In this document: one piece after another, positions 22,217-34,070 of the stretch
Numbering within the stretch: the first letter of the stretch is position 1
How the letters are laid out: each line of letters begins with the position of its first letter
Assembly: GCA_036365455.1 (NCBI GenBank)
Contig: JAWQUS010000008.1
Location: 11,329,501 to 11,393,500 of the forward strand
Length of the DNA: 64,000 nucleotides
Source: Macrosoma leucophasiata
Lineage: Eukaryota > Arthropoda > Insecta > Lepidoptera > Hedylidae
Reading direction: 5' to 3'
The notes under the pieces: model-generated
The model's input: the letters and a program-made list of their open reading frames with translations, nothing else
Database searches by the model: none
Told to the model about the DNA's origin: nothing
Position numbers and translations under genes: made by a program

Positions 22217-23302
22217 ATGTGGAAATTATTTACGAATTTTTCTCGCATGTACGCGGATATTATCAGAACTGGCCGCTCGACCGAATGGGCACCTTATGCG
22301 ATCGTAATGGAAGCTATATTTTACGTGTTCCTTGACTGTATGTCCTACGCAAACCGAAACGTGTATATAAATAAATATTAGTGATAGATGTACACGCGAC
22401 AAAAATCCCAAATATAATTTCCACAATGGAAACCAAGGTTATGTTTAACTTGATGTAAATAATAATGTTGATTGAAATAAATTTGTAGGTGAAGTTTTTT
22501 TCCGATGATTAGATGTTTTCGGTTTAACGTAGAAGTTTGTCGCAAAATGCATTGATAGAATACTAGCATAATAATTGAGACTGAACGAAGTGAAGACTTC
22601 TATTTGTATACAAATGTGAAATCCTTGTCGTAGGGCATTGCTGTCAGTATAACCAATTGTCTCTCAAAGTGTGTACACTTCCCAGCCGTTCCTTGTTGGT
22701 ACCTAAAATGACAGTGCATGGAAATTAGTATCCTAATGTACTCTTTATCAATTTTGTGGTCACAATTGCTAGTCCAATTATAAATCGTTACACCTGTCAC
22801 TTGCATGAAGAAACTGAGAGGTAAAAGGAATAAAGCTTTCTATTGCTATTCTTTCATTTTACCCAAAGCACGCTAAATTGAAATATTAATTATTGTTCAA
22901 GGTAATGACTGACATTCGCGCAATGTAACGCCTATTGACGCCTATTTCCAGTTTACAGATTAAATTACCATTTACCTCCTGTTTCATGCATTTACTCATA
23001 AAAGTAACAGATGCTATGACGTGCATTTAAAGTTGTAAGTAAGTACTCTTTTACGCCTAAGCTGAGCTCACATTAGATATGGATATATTTATAATTATAT
23101 TTAATAGGATGTGACGCGGTTTTATAAATCTTGTTCCGTATTTTGTATTACTTACTGTATCTATTCATTAAATTGCATACAAGACAATAAATTTAGATGT
23201 TAATTCATATCCAATGTATGCTCTCTTTCTGTCGCGCCTTCCATGAACATACCTTTTAGCTCTGGGATGTTTGTACCACAAGTTTTATTATATTGTATAA
23301 TT
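22217..23302. other. intergenic, nothing recognised
   Basis: AT-rich sequence without coding signal. No structured repeat was seen. Confidence 0.5.
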
Positions 23303-23641
23303 AAAAAACCAGCCAAATGCGAGTCACTCTGGCATTCACAGGTTCCGTAATTTTTTTTCATTGTTACCTTTTTAAATCGTAGTCTTCCTGTAATCTTATA
23401 AGTAAAAGACTATTTTGTATTTATTCAAAATTTTGGGGTTAGGTGCTTCGAAAACAAGAGGGAAGGAATTTTTTAAATAACATCCATAATAACTACGATT
23501 TATTTTTAAAAAATTAGAAGAATGTTCACCTTTTATTTTCTTATTCATTCTTGAAAGTAATTATTCATTTATTTTCGTTAAACGTGCATCTATTTTGCAC
23601 TGATATTTTATTATTTTCGGAAAGCAGATAGTAAAAATACA

Positions 23642-23797
23642 ACGGCCCAGTAATTTCCGACACAAAGGCATAACACCTTAGGCCTCAGGAGTGGTAACGC
23701 ATCTGCATTTGAATCTTAGTCTTTGTGTAGATGTCTATAGGCTGCAGGCATCACTTAACATCAATGTGAACTGCATGCTTGTTTGCCACTTCCATTA
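23642..23797 (+). repeat. interspersed repeat family A, partial
   Basis: Matches the 3' two thirds of the copy at 7888-8157, from ACGGCCCAGTAATTTCC to TTTGCCACTTCCATTAC. Confidence 0.7.
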
Positions 23798-24033
23798 CAT
23801 TAAAATTAAAAAAAAACCTACTTAACAATACCTAGTTAAAGCATACATAATTTTTAGAGCTTTCACATATAACAAGTAATATACACATGAAAACCAAATA
23901 TCAACCCAATCGGCCTTTAATAATTCGGCAAATACTTTCGGAGAAAATAGCTGTGACTGACGAACAGACAGACGCACGAGTGATCTTATAAGTGTTCCGT
24001 AGTAAACAAGGAACCCTTATAGTTTCGCCATGT

Positions 24034-24036
<3 letters not shown>

Positions 24037-24066
<30 letters not shown>

Positions 24067-24067
24067 C
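24037..24067 (+). repeat. TGTC/CTGT microsatellite
   Basis: About seven tandem copies of the tetranucleotide, degrading to TCCG at the right. Confidence 0.9.
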
Positions 24068-24905
24068 GCGGTTTAGCGCAAAAACGATTAGTACTAGAGA
24101 CTTGAAATATGACACAAGTATACACCTTAATTACGCCGACAAAGTGGTAAAAGAAAAACATGACTAATAAAATTATATAGGGTGTCTCCCCTACATGTAA
24201 CGCGTAAATATTTATTTATTTTTCGTTTCTATATAGGTAGTGTAGGATATCGTTGGATAGGTCTTTCAAAAATATTATAGGGGTGTGCTAACATCATTTT
24301 TGTATTTAGTTAACTGTTCCTGACTTATTAAGCTTTAAAGTGCCAATTTTCGTTAGAGTCTAGTGTCCCCCCTCCCCTCTACCAACTAAACGGTTGTTGT
24401 TAGAAATTCAAACGTTACGGCAATAGTAGCTACATATAACGAAATTAAAAGGAAAACTATCACACCTAAGTGGGTTTTACAAGTTTGCGAGTAATAGTCG
24501 ACCAAATATAATACTCGAAATTTTTTAACAACTCCATAGAAAAGATTTATATACTTTTTTCATTACATTAATCAAACCTAAAAACTACGGAACTACACTG
24601 CGCATGGCTCGACACGCACTTGACCGGTTTTTTTTTCTTTTGGGGTACGAAATACTAAAAATAAAGAATATACATAAAACAGATATTAAAAAATGTTCAG
24701 GATAATTATTCTTATAAGTATATTAAAAACAATGTCTGAAATGTAAAATAATAGTACCACAAGCAGTGATAGTAATAGCTAAACCAATTTTATAAGTGAA
24801 ATCTCAACAGCCACAAAAATAACATTGTTCATTGAAATCATAAAATATGCATTTAATGCAAAAGCAAAATAACATTTAACAATGTCGCGGTTACTTTAAG
24901 ATTCG

Positions 24906-25290
24906 GATTGTATGTATGTATGTATCTTCACGCCAGGTCCCTAACGGGGTAGGCAGAGAGTGTAGAGCGCCAGACATCCCGGTTCTGACAAACCTCTCGT
25001 GCCTCGTCTACTTTCATCATTCTCCTCATACATGCACGCCGATTCCTAAGACTTTTGACACCACCATCAGACAGAACTCGACCTATTTGGTCATGGTAGG
25101 TCAGCCTTGGTCTTCCTGGGCCTCTGCAACCATCCACATTCGCATTGTATATCTGTTTAGTCATTCGCTCATTCGACATCCTTTCTATATGCCCGAACCA
25201 TCGGAGCATGCCTTTTTTCATTTTTACACCGATACTATCATTCACACAAAGTCTCGGATTGTAATGCAATTAATTAGCATATCTACCTAA
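24906..25290 (-). mobile_element. non-LTR retrotransposon, 3' fragment
   Basis: The minus strand has an unbroken frame of 113 codons (25269-24928) with MLRWFGHIERMSNERMTKQI and GCRGPGRPRLTYHDQI, the C-terminal signature shared by many lepidopteran reverse transcriptase elements, followed by a tail reading 'accccgttagggacctggcg' and (ATAC)n. Tails of the same family stand alone at 37313-37373, 44925-45030 and 57951-58078. It is 5' truncated. Confidence 0.8.
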
Positions 25291-25335
25291 TATTGCCATA
25301 TCAGGAGACAAAATAGTCAAAATACGTTTTAGGTT

Positions 25336-25440
25336 TCCCCACATAAGGCGCGGACGTTACTCGGGCGTGTGAGGGACGCGGGCGCAGCGTGCTCGCCGCG
25401 AGCGTGCACGCTTGAGGAACGCGCACGCCTAATGTGGGGA
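25336..25440. repeat. short GC-rich inverted-repeat unit
   Basis: Arms TCCCCACATAAGGCG and CGCCTAATGTGGGGA (14 of 15 pairing) bracket 75 bp of unusually GC-rich sequence (gcgtgctcgccgcgagcgtg) in an AT-rich neighbourhood. Probably a small MITE. Confidence 0.55.
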
Positions 25441-27057
25441 GCCCTTAATTATTAAATCAGATTTAACGCCAGTGTGGCTATATTAATGTACGGTCATTCA
25501 TGATAAATTGCACTTGCTATGTCTACCGCGGATTAATTAGTTAAAGGTCCTTATAGATTCTAATAACTTAACTTTTCAACTAGGAGCGTTGTGTACAAGA
25601 TTTATAACTATCAGTGTTGCAAGTACTAAGTACTGCAAGTTTAGGTGCATCACTAGAAACTAGATCAATGAATCAATATATTAATATGTATTGGGTTTAG
25701 TCTGTTTATAGCGTAATGACGTAATGACACAGTATGTGTGTTGTCATATTTATGACAAAATATTTGTATATTTGAATTGCCTAATGCAATGCAAAAACTA
25801 TGATTTAATTCTAGTATTTAGAAACTATAAGAGCTAGCGATCAATTCATTTTTATAACTGGTTAAAAAAATCGACTGATATGAACTACTATCATAACATA
25901 GGTAATATTCAGGATGGGCACGGCCTAGGGCCGTTAATTAAATACGCATTCAAAAATGGGGTTGAGGGTTCAGTGCCTTTGAAAAGTTGCCGTAAACGGT
26001 ATAGATTTTTCTATAATAGGGTATTTGACAATGTGTAATAAAAAAAAATTACGTAATCCGAAAGTAACATGGAAATGAAAAGCATAAACATTAAAATTAT
26101 TTAAATCGGTGCATTATTGAAGAAGGAAAATTATAGTAAAAAAAAAAGTTTAAAAATAATAACAGTACATATTAGATTCCTTGTACAACGCCCAACAACT
26201 TTTACTAAGCATACTATTTACAAAAACCCAATATTAACGAAGATATTTTAAGATTTCTTGAACTTTATTCGTTATTGGTTTCGTAACCCAAGCGTGTGAC
26301 GCTACAAGCAGGCACAATTTTGTATGAGCCGTTTGAGATCACTTCGTAACTTGCAACTTTCGAATGATGTTATCTCAAAAACTATTATTTATAGACTAGT
26401 TGTTCCAATGACGATATTAACTAATATTTCTTATTCTTTTTGAAATCACAATAAAAAAATATGAGTCAAATATCCTATTATGTGTATCTTAATGTCCCTA
26501 AAAACAAGATTCGCTACTTGTTGTGTTATAGATTTATGGAGATGAATTTCAATTTAAATATTAAGATTGGTCATTGGTCAACACGGGGAACCTGTTCTTT
26601 TATATCATAACGTTATCGCTGGCTCTCTTACTTTAAGTTAAACCTAAACATATATATGTAATACAATGTACAAGTTATCAATTCAAATAACTTGAGCAGT
26701 TCTTTGTATTAATGATTGTAAGAATGGATGTTGTCTCATGTAATAATAATTATAGTTTTCATTGATCCGCGCCACGATCGTATAGATTATTGACAATGTA
26801 CATGATACACATGCATGTTGCACGGATCAACGAACATACATCATCAAAGGATGGGCGAGTGCGACCGGTTTCATATCTAGTGTGTAATAAACAAACAAAC
26901 ATTTTCCATGGGGACTACTTTCGTAAATTTTACAATATTGTTTGTTTCGATGTTCAGAATAAATTATTTAGGTATGCAACAAAAAGATGTTTTTTATTAA
27001 CAATACCTACTTTTACGAGTCTGTCATAGAGCAGACACTGCTATTGAGATATTCTCA
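25441..27057. other. intergenic, nothing recognised
   Basis: AT-rich sequence; no coding signal, no long repeat. A short palindrome CGGCCTAGGGCCG lies near 25922. Confidence 0.5.
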
Positions 27058-27440
27058 ATGCCCCGACCACTCACAACACCAAGCGTACCAAGACGTCAGC
27101 CCGAGTGAAGGGTTCCAGGGGCATACAGTTCGGCCCCGCAGGAGCGGGAGTATCAGGAGTTCGACTCTCAACTGACCCCACCTACCTATCTGACGGCGGG
27201 ACCACCGTTAGACGGGTGGAGATAGGGTGTAAGGCCAACGAAAAACCCATACACCTCTTCCCCAGCCGTCACCTCGCTACAGCAGCGAGTGGTGGGGAGA
27301 GCCACACCAAACGCCGCTCCCTCGATACGTTCCTCTTAGTTTTTCCGGTGAGGAAACAACCACCGACTAAGCCGCCCTGCAAGGCGGCTTAGTCGGTGGT
27401 TGGCACACAACAAGGCGGCTACCCTCGGGAGGGCGAAGAA
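27058..27440. repeat. GC-rich repeat fragment with a perfect 20-bp hairpin
   Basis: GC-rich block unlike its surroundings (CCCCGCAGGAGCGGGAGTAT, CCACCTACCTATCTGACGGC). Near its end, 27357-27376 and 27383-27402 are perfect reverse complements (CAACCACCGACTAAGCCGCC) around the loop CTGCAA. It may be the 5' leader of a retrotransposon; I could not identify a family. Confidence 0.5.
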
Positions 27441-28040
27441 CGGGTAGATAATAAATCTATGATTGAGGCTTTGATTATATACACATCTAGATGGAGCGTC
27501 GCCTTACAAACGCTGCAAAAACAATGTCCCAATTCGAAAATCCTTGTGTGCGTGTAACACACTAGTATGTATATTTTATTCGCTTTACACACACTACTCG
27601 ACTGATGAAAATGTTACTTGCTTATGACATTTTCCCCTAAAAATAGGTAAAATTAGCTTAAATCGAGTTAATTTTTTTCATAATGTGTGACATAATAATA
27701 TAACGATATTCGTCGGGTCGTCTCACAGTAGCTTTAGTTATTCGTTTTTGTATATTTTTATTTTTTGTTTATATTGTTACGTGTATAAGCTTATGTTATT
27801 CGTTGTTAGTTATTTGTTCTTAGTGTAAATTACTTTTACCGTGGAGAAAAATAAATATTTTTTCAAGACCAAAATCAAAGTTTGGAATTGATTCACTAGT
27901 TGGGAATTTACAAACCCACAAACTTTTTCCTTTAGGAGTTATTAAAATAAATATAGGTATATTAAACATATTTCATATAGATTTTATTTTGTGACTTCAT
28001 ATTTCTCTAGGAAGAAATCAAAAACTGGCAACACAGTAAA

Positions 28041-28217
28041 TGTTGAGGTGAAATAAAATGCTTCGTGGACTGTAACTAATGCTGTATTGAATTTTGACTA
28101 GACGTTAGCTTAGCTAGTAGTGGAATCGAGTGACGGGGGCGCGCGCGTCAATGTCTGCATCGTCCCCGCGGCTCCCCGCACCGCCGCAAACCGAAGATAT
28201 GCCGAAAGTCCCCGACA
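28041..28217 (-). repeat. 3' LTR of the BEL/Pao element
   Basis: 177 bp, identical to the LTR at 34071-34247. On the element's strand this is the downstream copy. Confidence 0.96.
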
Positions 28218-28248
28218 TACTCCCGGGGTTGAAGTAGGAAGGTGTGCT

Positions 28249-31200
28249 TCAAACATCAGAATCTGGAAGGGGACAAATGTTGTTAAATGCCCTTCGAATG
28301 ATGGTCCCTCCTTTGACCCGAATATCGGCAACTCGGACGGTCTGATCCTTTGATCCTGGATATACGCCTACACAGCGTCCGAGTAACCAGCGTAGCGGCG
28401 GCATTGCTTTGTCCTTAATAAGGACTAAGGATCCCAATTTCAAGACGTTCACATTAGTGGGCCATTTTGTCTTCTGCTGTAGAGTAGTGACATATTCATC
28501 GGAGAACCTTTGCCAAAAATGTTGCTTAATGAGTTCAATTCTCTTATGTCTCTCAAGGCTGGTGATATTCTCTGTCACCTGAGGGTAAGGAACAGACACG
28601 AGTGGTCGTCCTATAAGGAAGTGAGCAGGAGTTAATGGAACCAGGTCTGAAGGATCGGAGCTTAAGGCAGTGATAGGGCGGGAATTAAGTACTGCTTCAA
28701 TTTGGGTCAGACATGTGTGCATTTCCTCATAAGTAAAATGCGTAAGTTGCAAAAGTCTACGCAGATGGTGTTTAGTGCAACGAACAGCAGACTCAGCCAT
28801 ACCATTAAAATGAGGAGTGTAGCTAGGGATAAATTTAAAGATAATACCATCACTAGCGAGCTCAGAACTAAGTTGTGAATTAGAGTCTTGTAAGAAACGA
28901 TGTAATTCATTACAAGTACCTACAAAATTGGTGCCGTTATCAGAGGTTATACTTTGAGGCTTTCCTCGACGTGCTACAAATCGGTTTAAGGCAGCAATAT
29001 ATCCCTCTTTCGAAAGATCTGTAACGAGCTCCAAGTGCACTGCCCTAGTAGCCAAACAGACAAAAATGCACAAGTAAGATTTAATTAAACGACATCCACG
29101 ACCTTGACGGTTAGCTATCATAACTGGCCCTGCATAATCTACTGCACTATGCAAAAAAGGAAATTCTAGTGAAGTTCTAGATTCAGGGAGCTGCCCCATT
29201 ATGGGCTGAACATTATTGGCTTTGAATCTAAAACATTTAATGCATGCCTTTGTAATAGATTTTGACAGATTCCTTCCTCCCAATGGCCAATAAGTTTGAC
29301 GAATATTGGATAACAATAACTGTGGTCCAGCATGTAAAAGTTTTAAATGATACATACGAAATATTATTTTTGTTAATTGATACTTGCTACAAAGCAATAT
29401 TGGATGCTTGATGTCGTAGCCATATGGTGAGTTATCAAGCCTGCCACCAACTCTTAGTATATCATTTGTATCTAAAAATGGGGACAAAGATATTAACCTA
29501 TTTTTCTTAGGTAAAGACTTACCTGATTTTAAGATAAAATATTCATCGGGAAACATTTCTAACTGAGCAATACGTAAGATAAAATTATAAGATTTTTGTA
29601 ATTCGTCACAAGAAAGATGACCACTGTATTTATTATTTTTGTTTCTACTATTATGAATAAATCTGTGTATATAGGCTATCACTCTTTGTAAATGTGTAAA
29701 TCGCGAGTATTTAGTTATAAGGATTGTAAATAATTTATTATCGTCACTTATAGTATTATTATTTAAAATTAGACATGATTTAAGATCTGGAAGGTCAATT
29801 TTTTGTGCGTCGTTAGGCATTTTAGGCCAATCAGCTTCAGAATGTGACAAATAGGCAGGGCCCGACCACCACAAGGCCGCCTCGCTGATGGAATCAGCCT
29901 TCACGCCGCGGGAAACTAGATCTGCCGGGTTTTCTTTGGACGGCACATAGCTCCACAGGTGACCGCTAGTGCTCTCCTGAATCTCATGAACCCTATTACG
30001 GACAAACTGATTAAGTTGATTTGAAGGGGTGGATAGCCACCCTAATACGATTGTGGAATCACTCCAGAAACGACATAGGTCAAATTTTAAAGTTAACGAT
30101 TTTTTAACCTGAGTATACAGTCTCGCGCCTAATAAGGCCCCGCATAACTCAAGACGGGGAATGGTTGTAGGCTTGAGAGGTGCTATCTTATTTTTAGAAA
30201 TTAATAACTGTACACTTATGTCACCAGAATTATTCACAGACCGGATGTACACGCACGCACCATATGCGCTTTCCGAAGCATCTGTGAATACATGTATTTC
30301 TACCCTAACTGAACAGTCACTAAGAACCCATCTTTGGATTTGCAGTTCATTAAGACAGGGCAATGCTTTTGCAAATGAAGACCACATATTAAAAATGTCC
30401 TCTGGAACCTGTTCATCCCATGAACATTTATGCACCCACAATCTCTGCATTATAACTTTAGCTGGCACTATACACGGACCTATCAGCCCTAATGGATCAT
30501 ATATTTGACTAATGACAGAGAGAATAAAACGTTTAGTAACCGGTTTATTAAGTTCAATATTAATAGAAAAAGATAAAATATCTTGCTGACAAAGCCAAAA
30601 TAAACCTAATGTTTTTGATGAATTGTTTGTGTTATCAGAAAAATCTAAAATTTTATTGTTATTGTCCTTTATGTCTATAAAACATTTACTTAATATTTGA
30701 GGGCTATTTGATTGCCATTTTCTTAAATTGAATTTAGCCGAATTTAATACGGCAGTGATGCCTTTACATAATTTAATCGCGTCGCTCATAGTAGATGCTC
30801 CGCTTAAAAGATCATCACAATAAAAATCTTTAGAAATACAACGTTCTATCTCAGAAAAGTTATTAATATTATGTGATTGTTGTTCGTGTATATAAGCTTT
30901 ATCTTTTAAGACTTCAGTTACATTAGACGCCAAGCTAACTAAACATTTAGTTGCAAGAAAGGGCGCTGAAGCCGTCCCCTGACAAACAGTGTTCAAGGTG
31001 TAAGTTTTGAGACGTTGAGATGTATCGTACCTAAATACTATTTGCTGCAAAGATCGTTGTGGTGGAGTGACATCAATCGACCTATACATTTTTTCGATAT
31101 CTGCCGAAATTACGTACCTATGTTGGCGGAATCTGAGGAGTATCGATATAAGATCGTCTTGGACTGTTGGGCCGACCATCTGAATATCGTTAAGAGATAT

Positions 31201-33486
31201 TCTTGACGTGGTAACGGCTGAAGCGTCAAAGACTGTACGCAACTTTGTTGTGCTACTAGACTCCCGAAGTACGCCATGATGAGGTAAATAATAATTTACA
31301 TTGTCATCACCGTATGGAAATAAAGTTTTATTTTCACTCATGTGACCTAGACGCTCGTATTCTCGCATGAATTCTATATATTTTTCTTTAAATTCAGGCT
31401 CTCGATCGAACTTTCGTTCAAGCGATAAGAACCTACGTTTCGCCATTTCGAACGAATGACCTAAGACGTGCGGATCCCGCCTAAGAGGAATCGTGACAAT
31501 AAATCTACCATCATCATTTCGAATTGTGTTGAGAGAAAAACTCTCTTCGCATGCACGTTCCTCTGCAGAGAGAGAGTGCCTTGGAGAAATACTGTCTAAT
31601 TCCCAGAAACGAGTGAGGTCATAATCAAGTTGATTTTGTGTTAAAAGACATTGGCTATGTGTACGTTCAGAGGTTAGAATACGACCAGTGACTATCCATC
31701 CTAACTCTGAATTACGTAACTCAGGTAAGCGCTTGCCTAGGCTAATCTTTTGACTACCTAGAATATCCCAGAAGGTATCTGCCCCAACAAGAAGATCTAC
31801 CTTTGAAGGTATATTATAAGACGGGTCAGATAAACGTAAGCCTGATGGGATACGTATATGATTTGTGTCTATATATGTAATCGGTATACATGAAGTGACA
31901 TTAGTAAATACGTGACAATCTAGATTCGTGGTATAGTCGGAATGTAATGATTCGATTCTGATAAAACAGGACTGTGTACTATTAGATAAATGATTATTAA
32001 AACCTGACACAGTGGAGTTTACGTTCCGCCTTGGAAGACCCAATTTAGTGCACAGGGCGTCAGACACGATGTTTATGCCACTACCGTTGTCCAAAATCGC
32101 TCTGGCTATGTGTTTGTTGCCGTTGCTGTCAACCACTCTCACCAACGCTGTGGATAGGAAAACACGACTCGGAGTAGTAGTCTGTAAGTTATCAGTCATC
32201 AAAACAACATCTTCTGAATGAGAAGACGAAGTTTGATGAGAAGAAGGATACGAATTAGATTTCTCAAGGTGCAAAAGTGTGTTATGTTTTTCTTTGCAAT
32301 ACTTGCAATGTGATAAAAAACATTTCTTTGTCGTATGACCAAAACGCAGACAATTCAAACATACATTGAACTCTTTGGCCTTTATAATTCGAGACTCAAT
32401 AGGAAGGCTCTGAAACAATTCACAAGTAAACAGCTGATGCGAGTTGTCATCACATAAAGGGCATGATTTACGTTTTAATTTTTTGTATATATTTTTATCA
32501 GTGCTATTATTATTATTAATTATTAAACTTTTAGCCTTATAAGATTCCGATGATTTTAATTTACTTTGTTTATTATCCTCTAAAGTTTCTAATAAATCAG
32601 CTCTGTTATTTAAAAAAGTTATGAACTGCGCTAAAGTTGGAGAAGAAGTTAAATTATTCCTATACTGTTCCCATTCACGAGCCGTCACACTATCGAGCTT
32701 ATTTGACATCATATATATAATAATAGTGTCCCAATATTCAGTAGGTTCTTTTAATGATTTAAGAGCTCTCAAGTTTTTGTTAGTAACATCAATAAGATAA
32801 CGGATTGACTTACAAGATTCGGTACGTAATGATTCGACGTTAAACAATGCCTGTATGTGGTTATTTATCAATAAACGGCTATTATCGAACCTCTCGCACA
32901 ACAGATCCCATGCTAATTTGTAGTTATCACTCTTAAAATCTATGTTTTTAATGATCAAAGCGGCGCTTCCTTGTAAAGAAGCCCGGAGATAGTGAAACTT
33001 ATTTATATTGTCAATGCAGTCACTGTTATGAATGAGAGATAGGAATGTGTCTTTATATTCAAGCCAGTTCTGATAGCCACCGCTGAAATGAGGCAAGTCA
33101 ATTTTAGGTAATCTAACGAAATTCTTAACCTGCGCACCTGACTCTGCGTCACTGAAGCTCGTCACAGACCCCGCACGAGTTCTTTTACCAGATTGAAGAA
33201 GGCTCTTAGCTGCAGCTAGAAGTGTGTAGTAGTCGTTGTCAAATTGCTGACGCTCCACCGAAACTTCACCAGATTGTAGCTCATCGGAAAGTATCTCAAT
33301 CTCCGTCTGTAACGCATCGAATTCCTCGCATAAGGGCTCATATTTTTGTAAGCGACACTCTAAGTCTATGATTTGCAACTCGGTTAAAAATTTTGAGGTT
33401 TGAATTATTTTAATATGATTACTAAAAATAGTGAGCTTTGATTTGATAGCAGATCGTTTTTTGATTAAAGTTTTTAACTCTGACAT
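28249..33486 (-). CDS. BEL/Pao gag-pol polyprotein, intact, 1745 residues
   Basis: One continuous frame from Met at 33486 to TGA at 28249-28251. Domains in order (approximate residues): coiled-coil start 1-100; gag DUF1759-type region 120-300; cysteine/histidine knuckles 342-405 (CPLC, then CLNC..H..C); aspartic protease with DNGS at 466; reverse transcriptase about 740-895 with ADIEKMYRSI and the catalytic FYCDD at 888-892; RNase H starting at VFTDAS (about 1066); integrase HHCC zinc finger 1380-1418 and catalytic D1450, D1516, E1565; DUF5641-type C-terminus 1640-1740. This order, with reverse transcriptase and RNase H before integrase and no frameshift between gag and pol, is typical of BEL/Pao elements. 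I saw no missing catalytic residue. It would copy its own RNA into DNA and integrate it. Confidence 0.96.
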   Translation of the reverse strand: MSELKTLIKKRSAIKSKLTIFSNHIKIIQTSKFLTELQIIDLECRLQKYEPLCEEFDALQTEIEILSDELQSGEVSVERQQFDNDYYTLLAAAKSLLQSGKRTRAGSVTSFSDAESGAQVKNFVRLPKIDLPHFSGGYQNWLEYKDTFLSLIHNSDCIDNINKFHYLRASLQGSAALIIKNIDFKSDNYKLAWDLLCERFDNSRLLINNHIQALFNVESLRTESCKSIRYLIDVTNKNLRALKSLKEPTEYWDTIIIYMMSNKLDSVTAREWEQYRNNLTSSPTLAQFITFLNNRADLLETLEDNKQSKLKSSESYKAKSLIINNNNSTDKNIYKKLKRKSCPLCDDNSHQLFTCELFQSLPIESRIIKAKEFNVCLNCLRFGHTTKKCFLSHCKYCKEKHNTLLHLEKSNSYPSSHQTSSSHSEDVVLMTDNLQTTTPSRVFLSTALVRVVDSNGNKHIARAILDNGSGINIVSDALCTKLGLPRRNVNSTVSGFNNHLSNSTQSCFIRIESLHSDYTTNLDCHVFTNVTSCIPITYIDTNHIRIPSGLRLSDPSYNIPSKVDLLVGADTFWDILGSQKISLGKRLPELRNSELGWIVTGRILTSERTHSQCLLTQNQLDYDLTRFWELDSISPRHSLSAEERACEESFSLNTIRNDDGRFIVTIPLRRDPHVLGHSFEMAKRRFLSLERKFDREPEFKEKYIEFMREYERLGHMSENKTLFPYGDDNVNYYLPHHGVLRESSSTTKLRTVFDASAVTTSRISLNDIQMVGPTVQDDLISILLRFRQHRYVISADIEKMYRSIDVTPPQRSLQQIVFRYDTSQRLKTYTLNTVCQGTASAPFLATKCLVSLASNVTEVLKDKAYIHEQQSHNINNFSEIERCISKDFYCDDLLSGASTMSDAIKLCKGITAVLNSAKFNLRKWQSNSPQILSKCFIDIKDNNNKILDFSDNTNNSSKTLGLFWLCQQDILSFSINIELNKPVTKRFILSVISQIYDPLGLIGPCIVPAKVIMQRLWVHKCSWDEQVPEDIFNMWSSFAKALPCLNELQIQRWVLSDCSVRVEIHVFTDASESAYGACVYIRSVNNSGDISVQLLISKNKIAPLKPTTIPRLELCGALLGARLYTQVKKSLTLKFDLCRFWSDSTIVLGWLSTPSNQLNQFVRNRVHEIQESTSGHLWSYVPSKENPADLVSRGVKADSISEAALWWSGPAYLSHSEADWPKMPNDAQKIDLPDLKSCLILNNNTISDDNKLFTILITKYSRFTHLQRVIAYIHRFIHNSRNKNNKYSGHLSCDELQKSYNFILRIAQLEMFPDEYFILKSGKSLPKKNRLISLSPFLDTNDILRVGGRLDNSPYGYDIKHPILLCSKYQLTKIIFRMYHLKLLHAGPQLLLSNIRQTYWPLGGRNLSKSITKACIKCFRFKANNVQPIMGQLPESRTSLEFPFLHSAVDYAGPVMIANRQGRGCRLIKSYLCIFVCLATRAVHLELVTDLSKEGYIAALNRFVARRGKPQSITSDNGTNFVGTCNELHRFLQDSNSQLSSELASDGIIFKFIPSYTPHFNGMAESAVRCTKHHLRRLLQLTHFTYEEMHTCLTQIEAVLNSRPITALSSDPSDLVPLTPAHFLIGRPLVSVPYPQVTENITSLERHKRIELIKQHFWQRFSDEYVTTLQQKTKWPTNVNVLKLGSLVLIKDKAMPPLRWLLGRCVGVYPGSKDQTVRVADIRVKGGTIIRRAFNNICPLPDSDV

Positions 33487-34050
33487 GATAAACTTACACT
33501 TTATTCACTGATTGAACACTATAAATGAAAAAACACTGAAATATTGTTAATTATACGCGGAACAAATTGTATCGACGTAATAACGCGATATGAACTCAAG
33601 ATGTGAATGCCGATATAGGTAGGTAGTCTCAGCTGCGTACGAATGCAATAAACAAGTGACTATAGGTAATCTGCGATAAGCGATAACAAATTCTTTAGGT
33701 TTGTTTAATACTGGTAGCTGAAATATGACAATATAGGCAACGGTTCACTAGTACCTATATGAAGCTAATGTAAAATGATTTTATGCACTGATCCAAATTG
33801 TAGCAAATGAAATTAGGATACGAAAATGGATTTTTTGAAAAGAAAGGAATTAAGAGGGAATAAAAAGGAACGAACTCACTCGATGTCTGTATCCCTTTTT
33901 CCACGAGGTTGATGATACATGTGTTCGTCCGCTATTTGCCCTTGTCCTCTTCAATGACGTGCGTTTTGTAGACGTCGCGTGTAATTCTTCACGAATATTA
34001 TGTTGATCCACAAATTAAGACCAAGCCCTAAGACGTCCTTAAAATTCCTC

Positions 34051-34068
34051 TTGACGGCGAAAGGACCA
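34051..34068 (-). promoter_or_regulatory. probable tRNA primer-binding site
   Basis: Two bases after the 5' LTR the minus strand reads TGGTCCTTTCGCCGTCAA. Starting with TGG, it would pair with the CCA end of a tRNA. The tRNA is not identified. The leader from here to the start codon (33487-34070) holds no gene. Confidence 0.7.
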
Positions 34069-34070
34069 TA

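Larger units (their letters stand above)
23303..24636. mobile_element. worn terminal-inverted-repeat element (composite)
   Basis: The left end AAAAAACCAGCCAAATGCGA and the right end, complementary to AAAAACCGGTCAAGTGCGTG, form imperfect inverted repeats. The interior carries a 'gtgttccgtagtaaacaagg' block, a TGTC microsatellite (24037-24067) and an inserted fragment of repeat family A. The 'gccaagtgcgagtc' end type is common in lepidopteran DNA. The pairing of these two ends is an inference. Confidence 0.4.

Noticed and set aside
27357..27402. Hairpin as a rho-independent terminator
   Set aside because: The window is eukaryotic and no T run follows the stem.
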